Part shown: in pieces, positions 18,705 through 24,301 of the stretch
Position numbering within the stretch: position 1 is the first letter of the stretch
Layout of the letters: the number at the start of each line of letters is the position of its first letter
Origin: Methylobacter sp.
Lineage (GTDB): Bacteria > Pseudomonadota > Gammaproteobacteria > Methylococcales > Methylomonadaceae
Assembly (NCBI GenBank): GCA_026399025.1
Contig: JAPLRU010000040.1
Span: forward strand, 1 to 32,870
Length of the DNA: 32,870 nucleotides
Direction of reading: 5' to 3'
The notes under the pieces: model-generated
What the model saw: the letters and a program-made list of their open reading frames with translations, nothing else
Databases searched by the model: none
What the model was told of the DNA's origin: nothing
Position numbers and translations under genes: made by a program

Positions 18705-19331
18705 TCATAGCGCCTTTAAAACATTCAAAAATTCATCCCAGATCGATGTTTCGACGGTTAAAAACCACGCTTTTTCGAGTTCGCTTTTCAGCGCATAACT
18801 CGCATCCGACATTTTTCCACGCAATAAATCGAGCGTGCTGTCAGCCCAAGATGTGCTTGATATGTCTTCAGTTACCATACCGCCTAACTCTTGCACGTGT
18901 TGGCATATACCGTCCACCAAGGCGGTCACATCATCCAGCGCGCTGATATTGTTGCCCCACTCCATGGCCGCTTCAATGATGGCGTCCAAGAGCGATAGCG
19001 TAACAATCAATAAAGCCAACAGTACGTTGTATCCAGGCGGTGCAACAACCTTGGCTTTTAACAAGGTTTGAATCAGGATCTTCATGAGCTGACCACCGGC
19101 CAGCATAACGGCTAGTTTTTTAATCCAAAAACTGATGCGTGTCATGGCTTGGAACGCTTTCGCGCTTTTACAGAACGTAGCGCCAAGGCCCAACGCAACA
19201 GCCACGGCGGCAACCACTTTGACAGCGCTACCGCCATCCCGGATGACATATTTTGAAATTCTGGCCACATCTTTTTCAGTAAAGTGTCGAGGATGTGAAC
19301 GATTCGGCTTGTAATACGTGACTTTCGGCAT
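18705..19331 (-). CDS. Membrane protein of the dif element, unknown function
   Basis: 208 aa from the ATG of MPKVTYYKP, which has AGGTG six bases upstream; the frame extends three codons further to a GTG. A basic N-terminus (KPNRSHPRHF) is followed by hydrophobic segments near residues 38-55, 70-85 and 100-120, and then a soluble acidic C-terminal half. There is no Walker A motif, so it is not a Zot/pI assembly ATPase. Its position near the end of the minus-strand set fits a structural or membrane-interaction role, but I do not recognise it. Confidence 0.65.
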   Translation of the reverse strand: MPKVTYYKPNRSHPRHFTEKDVARISKYVIRDGGSAVKVVAAVAVALGLGATFCKSAKAFQAMTRISFWIKKLAVMLAGGQLMKILIQTLLKAKVVAPPGYNVLLALLIVTLSLLDAIIEAAMEWGNNISALDDVTALVDGICQHVQELGGMVTEDISSTSWADSTLDLLRGKMSDASYALKSELEKAWFLTVETSIWDEFLNVLKAL

Positions 19332-19562
19332 AAAAAACACCTGGTGGAAAGCCTTGTGGCAGCTGCCACAAGGCTACTTAAATGAGCCCCCAAACGGACA
19401 TTATTTTATTATTGCTTTTCAATGGCTTATAAAAATATTCGATTTAAGGCCCGGTTATTACGGCCATGTCAACGCATGGCCGTAAGCGGTTTTGAAGTGT
19501 GAGCGCGTTTTAATTAATTGAGTATTTTCAGCAGGTTATCGTGCATCGTAAGTCCATGTCCC
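19332..19562. other. Element intergenic region with two strong palindromes
   Basis: This is the longest gap within the element's minus-strand gene block. It holds a perfect 24-bp palindrome at 19351-19374 (GCCTTGTGGCAG and its complement, no loop) and an 11-bp stem with a 6-nt loop at 19458-19485 (TTACGGCCATG with CATGGCCGTAA). Filamentous phages keep rolling-circle origins and the packaging hairpin in such a region, so this is the best candidate for either. Termination or processing between the 87-aa and 208-aa genes is the alternative. Confidence 0.5.
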
Positions 19563-19826
19563 CTACCCCGCACGCGTTTGACAGCGTGTCGTTTGCTCAA
19601 CCAATTTGCGTAGTGCATCGGTGTTGTCTTTGAGTGACTGCATCCAAAACCCCCGTTCTTCACAGTGCGCATCAACGATGATGTTGACCCGCGCATTGTG
19701 GTCCGAGATGAGCGTTTTTATCTGCATCAACACATAAACCAGCAGCGCAAATAAGGCCAGGATAACAAGCCCAGCCAACCCGTATTTATCAAACGCGTTG
19801 AGTGATTGCGTAGCGACCGTGTCCAT
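19563..19826 (-). CDS. Small single-TM protein of the dif element
   Basis: 87 aa. A short polar N-terminus is followed by one transmembrane helix (GLAGLVILALFALLVYVLM, about residues 17-35) and then an amphipathic, probably coiled-coil C-terminus. Layout and size are holin- or spanin-like, or that of a minor inovirus membrane protein; the sequence does not decide. ATG 19826 shares one base with the TGA of the 354-aa gene, so translation is probably coupled. Confidence 0.6.
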   Translation of the reverse strand: MDTVATQSLNAFDKYGLAGLVILALFALLVYVLMQIKTLISDHNARVNIIVDAHCEERGFWMQSLKDNTDALRKLVEQTTRCQTRAG

Positions 19827-20890
19827 CACGCAACGGCTTTTTTGAGTCCGGCACCGGCGATAACCTGCATAACAGATTCATCGTTTCTCAACGCGTTGGC
19901 CCATTCAGATGTTGGCGATATTTTCGGCACACGCACATTTTTTGATTCCAGATACGCAGACAACTTTGCAATATTTTTAATTGACGTACACGCAATTTGA
20001 ATCATCTCTTCACGCAAATATGATTCACTGTCAGCACGTATTCCTGACGCCTCACAAATCGCTACAGCATCGGCGCCATTCACACCGGCCAAACGCAAAC
20101 GTCGATAACGATCATTGCTCGAACCGGACAGTGCAACTTTTTTAATGTGCTCGACCAGCGCCGCAGATTTTAAAATCAGTAATAGTTTGTCATCTTCACT
20201 CATTACAGCGCCTGCTTTCTGCAATTTTCTGATTGACGCTATCGCCGCTTTATCGGCATCCGTTGGTGTTGCAACCAACAATTTTATTGCCAGCAAATTT
20301 GCGTTTGCAGATGATGTTCTAACGATTGACGATACTTTTCCATCATTGCTGATTGAAACAATCGCCGCAAAAGATTCAGTGTCTTTGTTTAAAAATTCAA
20401 TAGCCGATGGATCGTTATTGATGTTGACGAGCTGATCACCACACATAGTAACAACAGCATTAAACGATTGCCCTACCATGCTTAAAAAATCCGTTTTAGG
20501 TGTCAGGATGACGTCGTCAAGCAAGGTAAGAATGAGTGTTTCAACGCCATTATCAACTGTGTTTGTTGTGTCAAACGTGTAGATAGTTTGGGTGGCGGCA
20601 ATAATATCGCTGTCCGTTGCATCTTTACCCAAATCAATACCAATACCGATCATGTTGGTTGGAAATGGTTTTGATGTCGCGTTAACATCTTTGCGCAAAA
20701 CAAATGATGTTGGTTGTTCACTATCTTGACCCATCCAGACCAACATATATACGACGTCCAATTGTTCTTCAGCCGTTCTGATAACCTTATTATCGATGGA
20801 AAAAACAGTATCCGAACCGGCTACTTTAATGCCTAAATTTTGCGCGCTGTATTGGTCTTCGGGCTGACTTATTTTTACTCCAATCCACAT
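19826..20890 (-). CDS. Unknown 354-aa protein of the dif element
   Basis: The largest gene of the element. GAGGA precedes the ATG (MWIGVKISQPED). There is no signal peptide, membrane helix, Walker motif or zinc cluster. The N-terminal half looks like beta-rich sequence with many Asp, Thr and Val; the C-terminal ~150 residues look helical, with several Lys/Arg. It occupies the slot after the ssDNA-binding gene where inoviruses normally carry coat and adhesin genes, yet it resembles neither. I do not recognise it. Confidence 0.65.
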   Translation of the reverse strand: MWIGVKISQPEDQYSAQNLGIKVAGSDTVFSIDNKVIRTAEEQLDVVYMLVWMGQDSEQPTSFVLRKDVNATSKPFPTNMIGIGIDLGKDATDSDIIAATQTIYTFDTTNTVDNGVETLILTLLDDVILTPKTDFLSMVGQSFNAVVTMCGDQLVNINNDPSAIEFLNKDTESFAAIVSISNDGKVSSIVRTSSANANLLAIKLLVATPTDADKAAIASIRKLQKAGAVMSEDDKLLLILKSAALVEHIKKVALSGSSNDRYRRLRLAGVNGADAVAICEASGIRADSESYLREEMIQIACTSIKNIAKLSAYLESKNVRVPKISPTSEWANALRNDESVMQVIAGAGLKKAVA

Positions 20891-20956
20891 GTTTTTATCC
20901 TCAAAATGATTAATGAGGTTGCAGCATACGGATGTTGGCGTGTACTAAAAAAGCCC

Positions 20957-21262
20957 TCAGTTTTTACCGTTATCGGCCCAGCCGACAATCACGTTGCGGC
21001 TGTCGCGGTCCAGCGATAACTTTAAATCAAACGCCACCGGCAGACCTTTAAAAGCGGCTTGAAATTTATCTTTAAACTCACCGGCAAACACCGTGCCGAC
21101 GGCCATTTCAACCGCGCTATAACCGTGGACGTGCGATTGGAAATTAACGTTATCGATGTCTTCAAATGGCACCAACGCCAGTGCCCGGGTCATCGAATAT
21201 GGGTTACCGGTTTTTTTGGCAATGCCGGTGTTGGTAAATACCGAAGCAATCAAGAGTTTCAT
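20957..21262 (-). CDS. Probable ssDNA-binding protein (DUF1293-like)
   Basis: 101 aa from ATG 21262 (MKLLIASVFTNTGIAKKTG); the longer open frame to 21358 is an artefact, because ATG 21262 overlaps the previous stop as ATGA. The N-terminal strand, the 'KKTGNPYSM' turn, the 'VPFE' step and the final beta segment match the pattern of small inovirus proteins classed as DUF1293, thought to act like gpV. gpV coats new single strands and turns off replication. Position downstream of Rep fits. Confidence 0.65.
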   Translation of the reverse strand: MKLLIASVFTNTGIAKKTGNPYSMTRALALVPFEDIDNVNFQSHVHGYSAVEMAVGTVFAGEFKDKFQAAFKGLPVAFDLKLSLDRDSRNVIVGWADNGKN

Positions 21263-21582
21263 ACGTTTTTTTGATGTAAATGAGGTTCTGATAAAACCCG
21301 GCGATAAGCCAAGGGCGGTGGCGAATCGTCCGGCATTAAGCCTAACGATTGCCGCCAAACACGATTAAATTTTTGCACATTGGCGATAATCGCTTGCCAC
21401 TGCTCATCAGTGTGCCCCTGATCCAGATAAAAAGCTTTAATAGCGGCGTGAACTTTGGCGCAACGCTCGAAATAATCACGATTAAGGGCTTGGGAAGCGT
21501 GGAAGGCTTTGTCATTAAGACTAAAACCGGGAAGGGTTTGGGCGTCCAAAGCTAATTGGCGGATGTGGTCTTTAGAGCTCAT
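21259..21582 (-). CDS. Unknown 107-aa protein of the dif element
   Basis: Mostly helical, basic and aromatic-rich in the middle (RDYFERCAKVHAAIKAFYL), with a Pro-rich patch near the C-terminus. It overlaps both neighbours by 4 nt (ATGA), so three genes are translationally coupled. No known family is apparent. Confidence 0.6.
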   Translation of the reverse strand: MSSKDHIRQLALDAQTLPGFSLNDKAFHASQALNRDYFERCAKVHAAIKAFYLDQGHTDEQWQAIIANVQKFNRVWRQSLGLMPDDSPPPLAYRRVLSEPHLHQKNV

Positions 21583-21791
21583 AAAGCCCCCTTACGCATC
21601 CGCTGATAGCGGGCTTTGATGCGCTGTTCCGTCGACAATAAAATTTTTAGTCGGTTTTCGTCCGCACGAATCCTCGCTAACTGTTCCGGGTCAACGGCCT
21701 GCCTTTCGTTGACGTAGGTGCAGGTCAGCGCCGCTATTTCATTGCAACGCCAATAGCGGGCGCTGTTCGGTTGAAGTAATAGCATGGGCAT
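21579..21791 (-). CDS. Unknown 70-aa protein of the dif element
   Basis: Starts MPMLLLQPNSARYW; the second Met (two codons in) has the better-placed GGTG. The C-terminal half is a charged helix. Possible Cys pair in 'RYWRCNEIAALTC'. Overlaps the next gene by 4 nt. Function unknown. Confidence 0.55.
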   Translation of the reverse strand: MPMLLLQPNSARYWRCNEIAALTCTYVNERQAVDPEQLARIRADENRLKILLSTEQRIKARYQRMRKGAL

Positions 21792-21806
21792 TCACCATTA
21801 ATCCGG

Positions 21807-22130
21807 TTAATGACATTGCATAAAATCAGTGCTCTCCTGCCCTAAAACCACGGGCGACGTAACAGGAGAGTGGCCAAGGTCGCTTGTTTGTTTTTGCTCG
21901 TAAATGCGATTCAGAGCGGACTCATAAAGTTCATCAATCAAAATCTTGTTTTCGATGATTCGCGAAACACTGTCGGGTATGTTCAGATAGGAAATACCCG
22001 TTAATTGCGCTTTAACATTGGCTTTATAAAGTTCCAAAATATAAGGATTGTTTTCCGTTGTTGATTTATCGCGAAAGTAATTAACAATAGCACCAACGGC
22101 TTTGGTGATGTCTTTTTCAGAAATTTCCAT
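21807..22130 (-). CDS. Unknown 107-aa protein of the dif element
   Basis: Acidic, helical protein starting MEISEKDITKAVGAIVNYF. No motif or membrane segment. It lies 66 nt after the end of the frameshifted Rep tail and 15 nt before the 70-aa gene, so it is probably part of the same transcript. Confidence 0.55.
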   Translation of the reverse strand: MEISEKDITKAVGAIVNYFRDKSTTENNPYILELYKANVKAQLTGISYLNIPDSVSRIIENKILIDELYESALNRIYEQKQTSDLGHSPVTSPVVLGQESTDFMQCH

Positions 22131-22195
22131 GGCTTGGCTCCAGTGGATTTAGGGAAACCTTGACCAAGTAAGCCAAGGGTGAAAAAAATCGGCGC

Positions 22196-22420
22196 TTACG
22201 CGGCAATCAGGCCTCGCTCATAAGCCCATGAGGGAATGGCCACCGGCACCGCTTCAATGATGCGCAGCATCGGCACCACGTTGTTATGTTCGGGCGCTAG
22301 GCAGGTGGCGTTCAGTTCGATACCGAATTCGAGCAAGGCTTTGCGGTGGCGGTAAAAAGTATTTTGTGCAAGTAGTTGGCGTAAATCCGCCCCTTGTCGC
22401 CATAGCGTGTAAGTGCCTCG
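22196..22420 (-). pseudogene. Out-of-frame C-terminal part of the Rep gene
   Basis: Read in the -1 frame relative to the upstream ORF, this gives YTLWRQGADLRQLLAQN, then TFYRHRKALLEFGIEL, then about 40 more residues ending at TAA (22196-22198). The YRHRK...LL...GI pattern is typical of the C-terminus of gene II/X initiators. The shift lies at about 22395-22430; a GGGG run in that stretch is the obvious slippage or error point. Confidence 0.7.
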
Positions 22421-23136
22421 TAACGCACTTGGGTTAAGTCGCGGCCATGGCGGATGCCATGCTTTTGCAGTTCTTTAGAGAAAATGCGCAACTCAGCGCG
22501 TAATTTGCCTTGAATAAAGTCTTCAAGGCCGAGGTGTTGCAGGTGGAAAGGCAGTTGGTGAGTGACGCCCTTGGCAATCATTTCCCGGTGTTTGTTGTAA
22601 AACTTCATGGCCCAGCGTTTGGATAATTTGCCCAGATACACCGTGCCTTTATCCCGCGCGGCTTTGCCGTGTCGAGACAGCGCCCGCATTCCGGCGGCAT
22701 GTAACCACGCTTCAACGCTGGCGTCATTGCCCACGTCATACAGCTGGTTAATGTCGATCATCTTCACCTTGTAATCGCCCCGCTTGATTTTTGCTTCGGT
22801 CAATGCCGGACTGGAACAGCTGTGCAAATGGTCGGCGTGTAGCTCAACAATCTTACGAAAGGCCAACAGCAACAACGTGTTCAGGTCGCGGGAACCGAAC
22901 ACGTTGTGCCCTTGCAGGAATTTACACAGGTTGCCGTCGATCATCAGCGAGGTCGCGCGGCCTTGGCCGTCACCACCGGATGACTTGATTTTTATGCTGG
23001 TTTCGTGGGAAGACCGGCAGGTGATGGACTTCACGCAATCCCATTCAAGAGAACCATCCGCTTCAATAGACAACACATGACCCGCCGGTAAAGGGTCGTG
23101 TAAAAAGTCTATCTCGCCTCGGAACCAATCGATCAT
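22312..23136 (-). CDS. Inovirus replication initiator (gene II/X-like), frameshifted
   Basis: 274 aa as read. The N-terminus (MIDWFRGEIDFLHDPLPAGH) and the body with 'VYLGKLSKRWAMKFYNK' and 'LRAELRIFSKEL' match phage CRI/gene II-type initiators, which nick the (+) origin to start rolling-circle replication. The final ~30 residues as read look out of frame. The -1 frame continues the family pattern (TLWRQGADLRQLL, then TFYRHRKALLEFGIEL) to a stop at 22196, giving about 313 aa. A one-base deletion, a sequencing error or programmed frameshifting would explain this. It is divergent from the repressor gene. Confidence 0.8.
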   Translation of the reverse strand: MIDWFRGEIDFLHDPLPAGHVLSIEADGSLEWDCVKSITCRSSHETSIKIKSSGGDGQGRATSLMIDGNLCKFLQGHNVFGSRDLNTLLLLAFRKIVELHADHLHSCSSPALTEAKIKRGDYKVKMIDINQLYDVGNDASVEAWLHAAGMRALSRHGKAARDKGTVYLGKLSKRWAMKFYNKHREMIAKGVTHQLPFHLQHLGLEDFIQGKLRAELRIFSKELQKHGIRHGRDLTQVRYEALTRYGDKGRIYANYLHKILFTATAKPCSNSVSN

Positions 23137-23282
23137 AAAAAACCATCAGCAATTGCGGTTGAATTTAAAAAATATAGCTTTCAAATGAATGCTAGATAAT
23201 ACTTTCAAGCAAAAGGCACTGTTAATTAAAAGTGATGGTCAATTGAAAGTTAAAACGCTATGGTGAATTTGAGAGGTGAAAA
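23137..23282. promoter_or_regulatory. Divergent Rep/repressor control region with CTTTCAA repeats
   Basis: CTTTCAA occurs at 23178-23184 and 23202-23208, and inverted (TTGAAAG) at 23243-23249. These sites lie between the Rep start and the repressor start, spaced 24 and 41 bp. That is the layout expected for an immunity operator, like the RstR-binding region of CTXphi. Repressor binding is inference. Confidence 0.45.
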
Positions 23283-23591
23283 ATGGAAGCCACAGAATGG
23301 TTAGATAAAGCAAAACAAAAATTAAAACTCGATAGCGACTATAAATTGGCAAAAATAATAGGAATCGGGAACGGCGCTATAGCGAACATCAGGAAGCGAA
23401 ACAGCGGTATGGATAATTACGTTGCGTCGAGAATTGAAGATATTCTTGAGCTGGAAAAGATGACGGTCATTATTGATATGGAAATTCAAAAAGCAAAAAG
23501 CGAAGAGAAAAAACGGTATTGGCAAAAGAAAGGACAAATCTACTTAGACAAAAGCCAATTACTGGCAATTTCAAATGAAGAAAATGAGTAA
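23283..23591 (+). CDS. HTH repressor of the dif element (DUF3693-like)
   Basis: 102 aa. The helix-turn-helix is in the N-terminal half (SDYKLAKIIGIGNGAIANIR). The layout 'WLDKAKQKLKLDSDYKLAKIIG' with a following 'RIEDILELE' and a Lys/Glu-rich helix resembles DUF3693 proteins of inoviruses. GAGAGGTG precedes ATG 23283. It is the only element gene of normal size on the plus strand, facing away from Rep, and so occupies the immunity-repressor position of RstR. The strong hairpin at 23753-23793 would terminate its transcript. Confidence 0.75.
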   Translation: MEATEWLDKAKQKLKLDSDYKLAKIIGIGNGAIANIRKRNSGMDNYVASRIEDILELEKMTVIIDMEIQKAKSEEKKRYWQKKGQIYLDKSQLLAISNEENE

Positions 23592-23726
23592 AAATTACCA
23601 AAAATGGTAGAAAAGGACAGTACTACTTACCCTGTCCTTCGCTTTTTTGCGAATCGTTCGTGATTGGGAAAAGGAAAAGCGTGACTTGGCCAGGGATAAA
23701 CACACCAGGTCAGTCACAAAAGCGCT

Positions 23727-23824
23727 GACTTCGCATAATGCAGCCTATGCAAAAAAGCCCCGGTGTGCTGTCGCATGTTACACCGGGGCTTTTCTACATA
23801 AGCTGCGTCACATTATGCGAAGTC
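23727..23824. other. CTXphi-type attP hairpin: two inverted dif-like sites
   Basis: Site 1: XerC arm 23728-23738, 6-bp centre TGCAGC, XerD-like arm CTATGCAAAAA (7/11). Site 2, inverted: XerC arm 23813-23823, 11-bp centre TGTGACGCAGC, XerD-like arm TTATGTAGAAA (8/11). The two pair as one stem: 14 bp outside (GACTTCGCATAATG), a 5-nt bulge (23806-23810), CAGC with GCTG, then a 14-bp inner stem (23753-23766 with 23780-23793) and a 13-nt loop. The inner stem, flanked by A and T runs, can also terminate transcription both ways. In CTXphi a folded ssDNA attP of this form is the XerC substrate for integration at dif. Confidence 0.85.
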
Positions 23825-24042
23825 TTGGATTGGGTTTTTTGATGCGTTACGGATGGCCGGCAGCTGGGTTTTGCGCCGCCTATACGTTGTTTGCAAGCAT
23901 GGGAACAATACCGATGAACACGATAAGCAGCACCGTCAGGCTGATAGTTATACGAAAAAAATAACTTTCCGCAAAAATCGCAAGGATATCTCATTAAAAC
24001 CTCATCGGTAAAAATATTTTGTTTATTTGAATACACAAACAT
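23794..24042 (-). CDS. Small zinc-finger protein overlapping attP
   Basis: 82 aa, starting MFVYSNKQNIFTDE. A zinc-binding pattern is visible: CDFCGKLFF (CxxC) and, about 20 residues later, YCSHACKQR (CxxxC). The last ten residues (KTSHNVTQLM) are encoded by the XerC arm and the attP2 centre, so the gene ends inside the recombination site. At the left end of the element the matching ORF starts MFVYSNKQ but lacks the zinc part and runs through dif into host DNA. It is a candidate gene of the truncated second element; whether it is expressed is unknown. Confidence 0.5.
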   Translation of the reverse strand: MFVYSNKQNIFTDEVLMRYPCDFCGKLFFSYNYQPDGAAYRVHRYCSHACKQRIGGAKPSCRPSVTHQKTQSKTSHNVTQLM

Positions 24043-24070
24043 TTTGCCGGTATTTTATCGTAAAAGACAA
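23813..24070. mobile_element. Remnant left end of a second dif-integrated element
   Basis: After the right XerC arm, similarity to the left end of the first element continues: CTTGGAT, and later GAATACACAAACATTTTGCCG (24031-24051) with weaker similarity to about 24070. The two copies differ by an insertion of about 170 nt. This is what remains if an earlier element integrated at dif, was pushed aside by the later one, and then lost most of its length. The right limit is uncertain. Confidence 0.6.
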
Positions 24071-24083
24071 TCAGCCTACGTTA

Positions 24084-24102
24084 CGCGGATTGGTAATCCG
24101 CG
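24084..24102 (+). terminator. Short GC hairpin near the remnant end
   Basis: CGCGGATT pairs with AATCCGCG around GGT, followed by GGTTGGTTTTTG. It looks like a rho-independent terminator on the plus strand. The remainder of 24103-24301 shows no gene. Confidence 0.5.
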
Positions 24103-24301
24103 GTTGGTTTTTGATTACCTCCATGTGACGAAAACTCTTGCGCCGCGGGCTGTTCATCAGCGCAGGAGAAGAACAACTTCACCGCGACGCCAACAGGCCG
24201 CCCATATAAAAAAAACGGTAATTATGAGATGATGTGGGTGACGATTTATTCGACGTATTTGACGACGCCTTTCTTCATTTTTTTGTGTTATTGATTTATT
24301 T

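Larger units (their letters stand above)
18095..23812 (-). mobile_element. Filamentous-phage-like element integrated at dif
   Basis: 5,718 bp between two direct copies of the XerC arm plus flank (CATTATGCGAAGTCTTGGAT at 18093 and 23811). Eight or nine genes run on the minus strand, with one repressor divergent at the right end, the usual inovirus layout. Recognisable parts are a gene II/X-like Rep, a DUF1293-like probable ssDNA-binding protein, a DUF3693-like HTH repressor and a Ner-like regulator. There is no integrase gene, as expected for an element that uses the host XerCD. I find no Walker-A-bearing Zot/pI, no pIII and no small coat protein with a signal peptide, so it may be a satellite. 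Several genes are more AT-rich than the flanking chromosome. Confidence 0.85.

Noticed and set aside
21263-21358. 32-residue N-terminal extension of the ssDNA-binding ORF
   Set aside because: It lies within the upstream 107-aa gene in another frame. ATG 21262 overlaps the previous stop as ATGA and begins the recognisable domain.
18245-23136. Search for a Zot/pI ATPase among element genes
   Set aside because: No GxxGxGK[ST]-like motif was found in any of the element proteins, including the frameshifted Rep tail.
23647-23964. 105-aa plus-strand ORF across attP
   Set aside because: It runs through the attP hairpin, has no recognisable domain, and its composition does not look coding.
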